A DNA stretch of 19,466 nt from Niastella sp966211305 (GCA_966211305.1 CBIHPC010000098.1:1-19466); one strand, 5' to 3'. Shown: positions 7,525 through 14,586, numbered from the stretch's first letter. Program-made: numbers and translations. The notes: generated by a model from the letters alone, not told the origin.

Positions 7525-9705
7525 TCACTTTATCGCCACAATCTCCCAACCCACCGGTTTCTTAATTACCTGTATCCCCGTATCATGGTCATATCGGATG
7601 AGGTCGAGCTCAAACACCTCATCGCCAAAGCGCAGGTTCGAGATCCGGATATGTTTTATATAGTTGGGCAACATGGGTTTATAGAGCTCCAGCTTTTTAT
7701 TATGGGCGTCGAACGTAATGCGCAGGCAGGCCTGTAACAGCAGGAACACCGCGGCTACCGACCATGCCTGAGGCGAACAGGCAACCGGGTAAGCCGTTGG
7801 TGACTCACCGCGGCGCAGGGGAAACCCGCAAAATAATTCGGGCAGCCGTTGCTGCTCTATGAACAGCGATGCATCGAACAATCCCTGCAAAATGCGGAGC
7901 GCAGGTTGCATCAGTCCGTATCGCGCCATTCCGTATGCGCCAATAGCCGTATCATGCGGCCATACCGAGCCGTTATGGTACGACATCGGGTTGTACCGCG
8001 CCTCCTTCGACGACAGGGTTCTTATGCCCCAGCCGGTGAACATATCGTCGCGCATTAAAACGTGAGCGGTTTTCATGGCTCTCTCCGGTGTTACAATACC
8101 CGAGTACAATAAGTGACCGACATTCGACGATACCACGCGGCAGGGTTTTTTATTGCCATCCAGCGCAAGAATATACGTTCCCAATGTTTCATCCCAGAAC
8201 ACCTCGTTGAACTTTCGTTTCATTTCTGCGGCTTCTGTTTTCAAATGTTCAGCCATGTCAAAATGGCCTAACCTGTGGGCAATATAGGCGGCTTCTTTTT
8301 TCGCATCATAAACGTAACCCTGCACTTCGCATAAAGCGATGGGAAAACCGGCAAGGTCGCCGTTCTCATGCGAAATGGAATCATGCGAATCTTTCCAGCC
8401 CTGGTTGGCGAGCCCGCTTTCCGCTTTGCGCTCGTATTCAACAAAACCATCGCCATCCATATCGCCAAAAGAACGGATCCATTCCAGCGCCCGTAAGATA
8501 TTATCCCAGATATTTTTGATGGTAGTAAGGTCGTCGGTCCTTTTCAGGTAATGACCGGCCAGTACAATAAACAAAGGCGTTGTATCGATGCTGCCATAGT
8601 ACAGTTTAAAAGGAATTTCGCCGGTTTCGGCCATTTCACCTGAACGGATCTCATGTAAGATCTTTCCCGGTTCGGCATCCTGCAGGGGTTTGTGATCAGT
8701 GGCCTGCCGGTTCGCCTGGTATAACAAAACGCCTTTGGCAATATCGGGCGCTACCCATAATGTTTCAAGCGCGGTAAATGTGCCGTCGCGGCCAAACACG
8801 GTATTGTACCAGGGAACGCCCGCATAAGGATAGCTGCCGTAGGGCGTTTGCACCAGCAGCGATAACAGGTCGTTTTTCGACCGGTTGATCCAGTTATTGA
8901 ACTGTTCATTATCGGTAAAGAGATCCGCGATCATTTCGCGGCTTTTCTCCATACCGTTTTTGATCTTATCAAAAGCTTCTGAATACGATTCTAATTTCAA
9001 CGGTTCGGTTTGTACCGAAAAAACCGAGGTGCAATGGATGGTATACGCTTTCTGCGGTGCGATCTTTATTTTATAATTTACCTTATTCTCTTTTATGGCG
9101 GCAGGTGCGGGATCAAAATGCAGGTTGGTCTGCCGTTCAATGTCATCCAGCCCTTTGTAGGATAGTACTACCTTATTCCTTGCAACGATCACGGGGATCT
9201 GTCGTTTGCCGCGTTGTTTTCTTTCCATACCCCGTACTTCGAATATGTCCCTGAAGTCGGCATCGAAGGTGATCTCCAGTTCGGTCTCATACGTATCGGA
9301 ACCGTAATTATACAGAACGATCATTTCATGGCAGGCGCCGTCCTGTAAGAATTTGCTGCGCGAAATATGCAGGGTGCCTTTGGGAATAACGATATCTTTT
9401 TCATTGCTGATATCGGGATTGGTAAGGTCAACCGACAGCATTTCGTTCTCGTTCTTGATATTCGAGCTAAGCAGCATGGGCCGGTAATGGTTTATTTCCA
9501 GTTCCATATCGCTGAGGAAGCGCGTACCATGGTGATAGATGCCCTGCACGCAGGTGCCGAACTGTTTTATATCGCCCCAGCGGTCGAAGATGCCAAATGT
9601 GTCGCCATAGTTCAAGGTAAGCACACGATCATCGGCATACGAAGAAGAGGCGAGAATGTAATATTTGTCATCATGGAGTTTAACCAGGGTGTCATGCTTT
9701 TTCAT
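7525..9705 (-). CDS. Amylo-alpha-1,6-glucosidase / glycogen-debranching-like glycoside hydrolase
   Basis: The 726-residue protein has no signal peptide, so it is probably cytoplasmic. Residues about 10-230 form the beta-sandwich N-terminal domain typical of this group (GDE N-terminal type), with the segment GIYHHGTRFLSDMEL (55-69). Residues about 270-700 are the (alpha/alpha)6 barrel glucosidase domain, with FGRDGTFTALETLW (304-317), YYGSIDTTPLFI (369-380), DMDGDGFVEY (415-424), NQGWKDSHDS (434-443, Asp439 a candidate catalytic residue) and SYHNGSVWPHDT. The family hydrolyses alpha-1,6-glucosidic or related linkages in glycogen-like or small glucans, though many members are uncharacterised. 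It starts 24 bp after the end of the GT4 glycosyltransferase gene on the same strand, so the two are almost certainly one operon acting on the same glucoside. A role in a compatible solute or storage glucan is my inference. Confidence 0.85.
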   Translation of the reverse strand: MKKHDTLVKLHDDKYYILASSSYADDRVLTLNYGDTFGIFDRWGDIKQFGTCVQGIYHHGTRFLSDMELEINHYRPMLLSSNIKNENEMLSVDLTNPDISNEKDIVIPKGTLHISRSKFLQDGACHEMIVLYNYGSDTYETELEITFDADFRDIFEVRGMERKQRGKRQIPVIVARNKVVLSYKGLDDIERQTNLHFDPAPAAIKENKVNYKIKIAPQKAYTIHCTSVFSVQTEPLKLESYSEAFDKIKNGMEKSREMIADLFTDNEQFNNWINRSKNDLLSLLVQTPYGSYPYAGVPWYNTVFGRDGTFTALETLWVAPDIAKGVLLYQANRQATDHKPLQDAEPGKILHEIRSGEMAETGEIPFKLYYGSIDTTPLFIVLAGHYLKRTDDLTTIKNIWDNILRALEWIRSFGDMDGDGFVEYERKAESGLANQGWKDSHDSISHENGDLAGFPIALCEVQGYVYDAKKEAAYIAHRLGHFDMAEHLKTEAAEMKRKFNEVFWDETLGTYILALDGNKKPCRVVSSNVGHLLYSGIVTPERAMKTAHVLMRDDMFTGWGIRTLSSKEARYNPMSYHNGSVWPHDTAIGAYGMARYGLMQPALRILQGLFDASLFIEQQRLPELFCGFPLRRGESPTAYPVACSPQAWSVAAVFLLLQACLRITFDAHNKKLELYKPMLPNYIKHIRISNLRFGDEVFELDLIRYDHDTGIQVIKKPVGWEIVAIK

Positions 9706-9729
9706 ATATCGGAATTTTTGTACTGAAAG

Positions 9730-10803
9730 CTATTTTCTGTAAGCTGGCGTTAAATAGAATTTTCTTTGGGGCTGCTTCAGTAATAGTCGTTCGTACTGGT
9801 GCATATAATTTCTACCCATTACCAAATCGCTGAACCGCTTTTCAAATGTTGCGCGGCATTCTTCCCGGCTTATCAAATGAATGTTTCGCAGGGCTTCCAC
9901 TGCTTTGTCTATAGTGTTCACAACAAAACCCGTTTTGCCGTGTTCAACGATCTCGGGCACCGACCCATGCGCGTACGCGATGATGGGTGTGCCGCAGGCC
10001 ATAGCTTCTATCAGCACCATCCCGAATGGTTCGGGCCAGTCGATGGGGAACAACAATGCTTTGGCATTTGCCAGCAGGGGGCCTTTTTCCGCCTCGCCAA
10101 TTTCATGCAGGTATTCAACATGCGGCTGATCGAGCAGGTGGCGGATCTCTTTATCAAAATAACGTTCGTCTGCCTTATCTACTTTGGCGGCGATCTTAAT
10201 TTTCATCCCGGCGCGCTTAGCGATCTCGATGGCCCTGTCGGCCCGTTTTTCAGGAGAGAACCTGCCCAGGAATACCACGTAATCCCCTTCACCATTTCCC
10301 GGCTGATAAAGCTCAGGAGGAAGCCCGTGGTAAACGGTAGCGACCCAGTTGGCCATGGGTAAAGGTTTACGTTGTGAATTCGAAATGGAGATCACCGGCA
10401 CTTCGTTGAATTTTTTATAAAGGGGTTGTAATTCCGGAATATCAAGCCGCCCATGGAGCGTAGTCAATGTTTTTTTTGTGCATAATCGCGAAATGGGGAA
10501 ATGTAAATAGTCGGTATGAAAATGAAGCAGGTCAAATTCATTCGAGCGGTCCATCACCTCCTGCAATTGCAGAATATGGCCGGCCATCTGATCAATACAA
10601 TTGCCCAATCGTAATGAGATTGGTGTAACAGAAACCAGGCGGGCCTTTGTAATGGAGTCGCCTGAAGCAAACAATGTTACGTCATTTCCCATTTTTACCA
10701 ATGCATCGGTAAGATAGGCCACTACCCGTTCTGTGCCGCCATAAAATTTAGGTGGAACCGATTCGTAAAGTGGGGCTATTTGCGCAATTCTCAACATAAC
10801 CAA
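9730..10803 (-). CDS. GT4-family glycosyltransferase
   Basis: This 357-residue protein is a GT-B fold retaining glycosyltransferase of family 4. The N-terminal acceptor domain opens with RIAQIAPLYESVPP and PKFYGGTERVVAYLTDAL, the usual glycine-rich loop. The C-terminal nucleotide-sugar domain has FLGRFSPEKR (Arg181 and Lys186, expected to contact the phosphates) and PEPFGMVLIEAMACGTP with the E-x7-E pair Glu258 and Glu266. No membrane segment is visible, so it is cytoplasmic or peripherally bound. An alternative start lies two codons downstream (10797). It is followed after 24 bp by the debranching-like glucosidase, a pairing seen in other bacteria that suggests joint synthesis and trimming of one glucoside. 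The acceptor cannot be read from the sequence. Its upstream gap holds a 15-bp palindrome. Confidence 0.9.
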   Translation of the reverse strand: MVMLRIAQIAPLYESVPPKFYGGTERVVAYLTDALVKMGNDVTLFASGDSITKARLVSVTPISLRLGNCIDQMAGHILQLQEVMDRSNEFDLLHFHTDYLHFPISRLCTKKTLTTLHGRLDIPELQPLYKKFNEVPVISISNSQRKPLPMANWVATVYHGLPPELYQPGNGEGDYVVFLGRFSPEKRADRAIEIAKRAGMKIKIAAKVDKADERYFDKEIRHLLDQPHVEYLHEIGEAEKGPLLANAKALLFPIDWPEPFGMVLIEAMACGTPIIAYAHGSVPEIVEHGKTGFVVNTIDKAVEALRNIHLISREECRATFEKRFSDLVMGRNYMHQYERLLLKQPQRKFYLTPAYRK

Positions 10804-11012
10804 TATTTTCTGTTTACTGATTCATTTTAAATTACATGTAGTTGGCTATAGTAAGGGATGTTGAGGCAAGAGTGGGGAAAAAATGCGTCAGGCGGTTTAT
10901 AGCGTATAAAATACAACATATTCGCGCTCCTGTTTTTGATATACTGCTTTCAAATTGAAAGGTTCGTGTTGGCTGGCTATACAGGATTACGCAATTCGAA
11001 TGCCAGGGGTGG
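10804..11012. other. Promoter region of the GT4-debranching operon (209 bp)
   Basis: This gap separates the end of the AraC-type gene from the start of the GT4 gene, both on the minus strand, and presumably contains the operon promoter. The notable element is a perfect 15-bp palindrome at 10947-10961. I found no clear TAnnTTTG/TTTG promoter pair and no terminator for the AraC gene. Confidence 0.4.
10947..10961. promoter_or_regulatory. 15-bp palindrome CTTTCAAATTGAAAG
   Basis: The sequence is a perfect palindrome around the central A at 10954, about 144 bp upstream of the GT4 start codon. It is too AT-rich to be a terminator and fits an operator for a dimeric repressor. Its left half TTTCAAATTG is identical to a stretch at 14520-14529 in the proposed operator upstream of glpD, so the DeoR-type regulator is one candidate ligand. 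Confidence 0.4.
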
Positions 11013-11918
11013 TTAATGTGATAATGTGATAATTCGCAGGTTTTTTCTCCTGAACTCCCCCGGTGTTAAACCAACCTTTTCCTTAAACAACTTCGAAAAA
11101 TAAAAATTGCTTTCGAAGTTTAATTCAAAGGCGATCTCCTTCACAGATTTATTGGTGTTGGTAAGCAGTTCTTTTGCTTTATGTATTTTCAGCTGGATCT
11201 GAAACTGACCGGGTGCGAGGCCGGTATAATCTTTAAATATTTTTCTGAACCGCGAGTAGCTGATCTGTAATTCCTGCGCCACATCTTTGGGTGAAATGTG
11301 TTTATCGAAATTGGATCGGAACAACAGGCGCGCTTTATTTACGATGGCATCGATATCCTGTCCGCTGAATTTTTCCTGTTGTGAAAGCGAATAAATATAA
11401 CCGAGCAGGTGCAGTACCGTGCCCGCGATCAGCGGCTGGTAACCGGCTTTTTCTTCTTTTGTTTTATCGATGATCTCTTCAAACAAATGCAGCAGCGATT
11501 CATGGTAACCTACGGAGATGACCGGGCTTGCGGAGGTAAAGAACTTTTTACTGAGCAAATTGTTAATGATGTTGCCGTTGAAGCCTACCCAGTATTCATC
11601 CCAGCCTGTTTGTTTGTCGGGTTTATATCGGTGCAGTTCACCAGGAAATAAAAAGACAATGGAGCCTGCTGAAATGGTTTGTGATCCGCCGTTTTTCGAT
11701 TCAAAGATACCGCCGCCTTTTGTGATATAAATAACCTGGTATTCGTGCAGTACCCGTCCTTTCTCCCAGTTGAAATAATGATGCCCGGGATGCGAAGTGT
11801 AAGGATAGGGTGAGCCGGCAGCAATATGGGTACAGCCGGTATTCAATACACTCAGTCCCCAGCTTTCATCAGCTTCGCTCACCGGCAGGTATTTGTAATA
11901 GTTTACCATATGCTGCAT
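11013..11918 (-). CDS. AraC-family transcriptional regulator
   Basis: The 301-residue protein has the two-part AraC layout. Residues about 20-160 form a cupin-like sugar-sensing domain, with YQVIYITKGGGIFES and the FLFPGELHRYKPD and GWDEYWVGF stretches seen in arabinose- or xylose-type Bacteroidota regulators. Residues about 195-295 form the double helix-turn-helix domain, with ISPKDVAQELQISYSRFRKIFKDYTG (first HTH) and VKEIAFELNFESNFYFSKLFKEKVGLTPGEFRR (second HTH and the AraC signature). The last seven residues after FRRKNL are encoded by an 8-bp repeat array that reaches the stop codon. It is divergent from the ECF sigma gene, 136 bp away, and lies upstream of the GT4-debranching operon on the same strand. 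Its target could be either of these or the arabinose genes. An alternative start is Met4. Confidence 0.93.
   Translation of the reverse strand: MQHMVNYYKYLPVSEADESWGLSVLNTGCTHIAAGSPYPYTSHPGHHYFNWEKGRVLHEYQVIYITKGGGIFESKNGGSQTISAGSIVFLFPGELHRYKPDKQTGWDEYWVGFNGNIINNLLSKKFFTSASPVISVGYHESLLHLFEEIIDKTKEEKAGYQPLIAGTVLHLLGYIYSLSQQEKFSGQDIDAIVNKARLLFRSNFDKHISPKDVAQELQISYSRFRKIFKDYTGLAPGQFQIQLKIHKAKELLTNTNKSVKEIAFELNFESNFYFSKLFKEKVGLTPGEFRRKNLRIITLSH
11015..11036 (+). repeat. 22-bp direct repeat, copy 1 (TGATAATG-type octads)
   Basis: This stretch overlaps the last codons and abuts the stop codon of the AraC-type gene. It is identical over 22 bp to 12600-12621 at the 3' end of the sigma gene. It is built of 8-bp units ATGTGATA, ATGTGATA and ATTCG. 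Relative to the AraC gene it runs antisense. Confidence 0.9.
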
Positions 11919-11939
11919 TTAATATCAAAAAGTACAACG

Positions 11940-11972
11940 CAAATATCAAAACAGGTAAATAGCCGGCGCAAT
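11940..11972 (-). promoter_or_regulatory. Candidate Bacteroidota-type promoter of the AraC-type gene
   Basis: On the minus strand, GATATTTG (11947-11940) matches five of the six fixed bases of the -7 box TAnnTTTG. It is preceded at a spacing of 21 bp by ATTG (11972-11969), a three-of-four match to the -33 box TTTG. Transcription would start about 15 nt before the ATG at 11918. The match is only moderate. Confidence 0.3.
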
Positions 11973-12054
11973 AATAGCGATAATTTTAATGGGTGCAATG
12001 GAACCTGTTATTGGTAAACACGTACGGAAATAAAACGATCGTAAACCATTTGAT

Positions 12055-12606
12055 ATGGATCTGAACACGTCAGACAGCTACCTCGTCGAGTTATGGCGTT
12101 CCGGTAATGAAAAGGCCTATCGCGCCCTGTTCGACAGGTATTTTTATAAGCTGTATAATTATACCCTGAAGCTGATCTCCGACAAAAATGTTTCGGAAGA
12201 GCTAGTGATGGACGTTATGCTGGCTGTGTGGCAAAAGAAAGATATGCTGAACGGAAATTTGTCGTTATCGGCGTATTTGTACCGTTCGGTAAAGAACCGG
12301 CTGATAGATCATTTGCGTAAACAACACCGTGCGGGCGCGGTGCCAGCTGTTTCGCTTGACCAGGCCACTGTTGAACCGCCTTCTTCATTTGTTACCGACA
12401 GCCGGTTACTGCATAAAGAACTGGAAGGTTTATATCGTACGTCATTGAACAGGCTGCCGCCGCAAAAGAAACGCATCTTTACCATGAGCAGGGAAGAGGG
12501 AAACTCTTACAAAGAGATTGCTAACAGATTGCAGTTATCGAAGAATACGGTGGAGAATCATATGGTGGCGGCGTTACGTTTATTAAAAGACCATATGTCA
12601 ATGTGA
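12055..12606 (+). CDS. ECF-type RNA polymerase sigma-70 factor, apparently orphan
   Basis: The 183-residue protein has the extracytoplasmic-function sigma layout. Sigma region 2 covers about residues 20-90 (ALFDRYFYKLYNYTLKLI and SAYLYRSVKNRLIDHLRKQ), and sigma region 4 about 125-178 (LPPQKKRIFTMSREEGNSYKEIANRLQLSKNTVENH). It resembles the expanded Bacteroidota family usually paired with a FecR-like anti-sigma factor and SusC/SusD genes for glycan uptake. None of these lies next to it: it is followed by a repeat-filled gap and the convergent DeoR-type gene. Its divergent neighbour is the AraC-type regulator. The stop codon TGA is part of the repeat unit ATGTGATA, so the array defines the protein's end. 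The initiation site at 12055 fits the family start; no strong ribosome-binding site is visible. Confidence 0.92.
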   Translation: MDLNTSDSYLVELWRSGNEKAYRALFDRYFYKLYNYTLKLISDKNVSEELVMDVMLAVWQKKDMLNGNLSLSAYLYRSVKNRLIDHLRKQHRAGAVPAVSLDQATVEPPSSFVTDSRLLHKELEGLYRTSLNRLPPQKKRIFTMSREEGNSYKEIANRLQLSKNTVENHMVAALRLLKDHMSM

Positions 12607-12626
12607 TAATGTGATAATTCGATAAT
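12600..12626 (+). repeat. 22-bp direct repeat, copy 2, in an 8-bp array spanning the sigma gene stop codon
   Basis: Octads ATGTGATA (12601), ATGTGATA (12609) and ATTCGATA (12617) include the TGA stop at 12604-12606. Positions 12600-12621 are identical to 11015-11036. Positions 12607-12626 form a perfect 20-bp inverted repeat with 12750-12769. Confidence 0.9.
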
Positions 12627-12740
12627 GAACTACAATTTAAGGTACGCTTCGCGTGAGCGTTGAACTGTAAGGATCTCCGGAAATTCAGGAACTATCACAT
12701 TGTCGAATTATCAAATCAGCCAATTCTGTATTCCTGTATT

Positions 12741-12809
12741 AATTATCAAATTATCGAATTATCACATTAGCTAATAATGTATTCATTAGCAAATCAGCAC
12801 ATCAGCTAA
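12741..12809 (-). repeat. 8-bp array spanning the stop codon of the DeoR-type gene
   Basis: In the sense of the DeoR-type gene, octads TTAGCTGA (12809-12802), TGTGCTGA (12801-12794) and TTTGCTAA (12793-12786) start at the TAG stop (12808-12806). After an irregular stretch come units of the TGATAATT type, seen on plus as AATTATCA, AATTATCG and AATTATCA at 12741, 12749 and 12757. A looser copy of the same pattern lies further along near 12690-12720. Confidence 0.8.
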
Positions 12810-13573
12810 TTAACAATAGTTACTTCAATTCCCCTGCTCTCCATCTGGTTCACATAATGCTCCGAGATGCCGCTGTCGGTGATCACCTGGTCTATTTCTT
12901 CTAACCCGCAAATACGACCGAAACCGCGTTTACCGAATTTGGTGGAGTCGGAGAGTACAATCACTTTTTGCGAAACCTCTATCATCTGGCGGTTGAGGTG
13001 CGCTTCCGTTACACTGGTTGTAGTGAGGCCGAATTCAAGATCGATGCCATCTACCCCTAAAAACAATTTACTGCAAAAGAAATCGGTGAGTATTTTTTGT
13101 GCGTATGGTCCGGTTACGGAAGAAGAGCTTTTGCGCAGAATGCCGCCCAACTGCATGATCTCTATATCAGGGTGTTTTATAAGTTCCTGCGCCACCTGTA
13201 AGGAGGCGGTGATAACCGTAAGGTTCATTTTCGGCGGCATATTCTTCGCCAGTGCGAGCACCGTAGTGCCCGAAGCGATGATGATGCTGTCATTGTCGGC
13301 AATCAACTGGGCCGCGGCCGCACCGATCTTCATTTTTTCGCCCGACTGCAATTTCTCCTTTTCATTTACCGGCCGGTCAACCGTATACGGGTTATTGATG
13401 GTGGCGCCACCGTGTGTACGAAATAAAAGATTTTTATCCTCCAGCAGTTTCAGATCCTTTCGAATGGTGACGGAAGAAACATCCAGTTCCTTGCAAAGTT
13501 CCAGCACGTTAACGAAGCTTTCCTTCGTGAGTTTATTGAGAATAAATTGGTGGCGTTCGGTTTGTGAGATCAT
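12806..13573 (-). CDS. DeoR/GlpR-family transcriptional repressor
   Basis: I place the start at the ATG at 13573, not at the in-frame ATG at 13624, because the protein then begins MISQTERHQFIL, the normal DeoR N-terminus, and has 255 residues, the usual length. Residues about 4-56 form the winged helix-turn-helix, ending in the DeoR signature VSSVTIRKDLKLLEDKNLLFRTHGGA. The rest is the sugar-phosphate sensor domain, with IIASGTTVLALAKNMP, LGVDGIDLEFGLTTTSV and VIVLSDSTKFGKRGF. Such proteins repress catabolic genes and release DNA on binding a phosphorylated metabolite. The next genes on the plus strand are glpD and, further on, glpK, so glycerol-3-phosphate is the likely effector and this is the probable GlpR. 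A different sugar phosphate cannot be excluded. A repeat array begins at its stop codon. Confidence 0.92.
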   Translation of the reverse strand: MISQTERHQFILNKLTKESFVNVLELCKELDVSSVTIRKDLKLLEDKNLLFRTHGGATINNPYTVDRPVNEKEKLQSGEKMKIGAAAAQLIADNDSIIIASGTTVLALAKNMPPKMNLTVITASLQVAQELIKHPDIEIMQLGGILRKSSSSVTGPYAQKILTDFFCSKLFLGVDGIDLEFGLTTTSVTEAHLNRQMIEVSQKVIVLSDSTKFGKRGFGRICGLEEIDQVITDSGISEHYVNQMESRGIEVTIVN

Positions 13574-13655
13574 AATTGGCAAACAAATTAAATGAAAACT
13601 GGCAGATGTGCACAAGCCCAACATGTTTTCTTACAACCGGTTATCTGCCGCAAGT

Positions 13656-13686
13656 CAAAGATCATGAAAATTTCTGCTTTGGCAAA
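13656..13686 (-). promoter_or_regulatory. Candidate Bacteroidota-type promoter of the DeoR-type gene
   Basis: On the minus strand, TTTG (13686-13683) is followed after 19 bp by GATCTTTG (13663-13656). This matches the -33 box fully and the -7 box TAnnTTTG at five of six fixed bases, with a spacing normal for the Bacteroidota primary sigma factor. Transcription would begin about 75 nt upstream of the ATG at 13573, which agrees with choosing that start. Confidence 0.35.
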
Positions 13687-13733
13687 TCGCGGTGTTTAAG
13701 GTTTTTACCCGAACCTGTTTTTGTCAATCTGTT

Positions 13734-13865
13734 CTCCGGGTCTTCTTCGGGACGGAGCCTGGGCATATTCGGAACGGCTTCGCAAATCCTTCGCAAGTGC
13801 TTCGCAAATTTGCGAAGAAACCTGGGAGCCGTATAAGAGAAGTTGCGAAGCATTTGCGAACAAAG
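13734..13865. repeat. 11-bp periodic array containing an 18-bp palindrome (CTTCGCAA type)
   Basis: Twelve consecutive 11-bp units can be laid out from 13734. The best conserved are CTTCGCAAATC (13778), CTTCGCAAGTG (13789) and CTTCGCAAATT (13800), preceded by CTTCGGGACGG (13745) and ATTCGGAACGG (13767). The orientation then flips: TGCGAAGAAAC (13811), TGCGAAGCATT (13844) and TGCGAACAAAG (13855). At the switch lies the perfect palindrome CTTCGCAAATTTGCGAAG (13800-13817). Confidence 0.8.
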
Positions 13866-13980
13866 CCCCGCAATGACCTTATTTTCAATGGAATGTACAA
13901 TTGTTACCTGTTTTCTTTTATTTCGTTTGCTTACAACTTATTGAAGATCTGCTATTTGTGTAACGATAAATAGCCAATCC

Positions 13981-14200
13981 ATGTGTCAGCCATGTGTCCT
14001 CCCTGTAGCGCAATTGTACCGGAATGGTACCAAACTGGTAGTGTAGTGGTAGGGTAATGGCCTGGGTATTGCCAGGGAATTGCCTGGAAACCCTACAGGT
14101 ACTCAGGTGCGCAAGGCAATATCCAGGCAACTATCAGGCAACTATCAGACAACTATCAGACAACTATCAGACAACTGGGAGAGCATTCCCATACAATTCC
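13981..14200. repeat. 220-bp array of 20 drifting 11-bp units
   Basis: Units of exactly 11 bp follow one another without a break from 13981. Neighbours resemble each other but the motif drifts along the array: ATGTGTCAGCC and ATGTGTCCTCC; TTGTACCGGAA and TGGTACCAAAC; TGGTAGTGTAG and TGGTAGGGTAA; TTGCCAGGGAA and TTGCCTGGAAA; then CAGGCAACTAT twice (14124, 14135), CAGACAACTAT twice (14146, 14157) and CAGACAACTGG (14168). The last recognisable units are GAGAGCATTCC and CATACAATTCC. There are no spacers. Confidence 0.85.
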
Positions 14201-14496
14201 CCCACACACCGGATCATGACTCCATTTAGCGCGGCAAGCCCCTGTAATCCCCATTATTCGCCTTTTCATCGTAAAGGCCTTCAGCTGTCTGCGACCCTGA
14301 TTAATGGAGCCTGGCGCTTTTAAAGTGAAACCAGGGTAATTTATCACCCGCTCTGGTACTTTCTTTCTCCTGCAAGCGTCAATAGAATGAGCTGAATGCC
14401 TGATGTTCAACCTCCGAAGTCATGAATTTTATAGGAATACAACCGGTTCAGGAAAATGACTGCAATTGGAAAAGTGGTAAAGATGGTTTTGCAAAG

Positions 14497-14572
14497 TTTC
14501 GAAGTGTTTTAATTTATTGTTTCAAATTGTTTCGCTAATATTGCTGTTGAAATAAATTGAAATAAAACGAAA
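14497..14572. promoter_or_regulatory. Candidate operator of the DeoR/GlpR-type repressor upstream of glpD
   Basis: TTTCGAAGTGTTT (14497-14509) and TTTCAAATTGTTT (14520-14532) are direct repeats matching at 11 of 13 bases. TTTC half-sites occur at 14520 and 14530, and inverted GAAA half-sites at 14549, 14559 and 14569, each exactly 10 bp apart. The block ends 14 bp before the glpD ATG, where a repressor would block transcription. DeoR-family proteins commonly bind such repeated half-sites; the assignment to the neighbouring regulator is inference. Confidence 0.5.
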
Positions 14573-14586
14573 GTTTTCGATACATA

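Larger units (their letters stand above)
13574..14586. other. Long divergent intergenic region between the DeoR-type repressor and glpD (about 1 kb)
   Basis: This is the largest gap in the window. It holds a candidate promoter of the repressor (13656-13686), two arrays of 11-bp units (13734-13865 and 13981-14200), a non-repetitive stretch without recognisable content (about 14201-14490) and a block of 10-bp-spaced half-sites before glpD (14497-14572). Open frames crossing it, such as 14057-14323, are translations of the repeats and resemble no known protein. Confidence 0.6.

Noticed and set aside
12646..12662. Terminator hairpin in the sigma/DeoR gap
   Set aside because: A 5-bp ACGCT/AGCGT stem exists, but no T run follows on either strand.
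13574..13624. Upstream ATG at 13624 as the start of the DeoR-type gene
   Set aside because: It would add 17 residues with no family similarity ahead of the standard DeoR N-terminus, and the candidate promoter is compatible with the ATG at 13573.
14113..14178. Possible CRISPR array
   Set aside because: The units are 11 bp and contiguous, with no spacers and no cas genes nearby.
14057..14323. Open reading frame of 88 codons upstream of glpD
   Set aside because: Most of it is the translation of the 11-bp array, which gives an 11-residue-periodic peptide, and the remainder resembles no protein family. The opposite-strand frame at 14156-14410 is rejected for the same reason.
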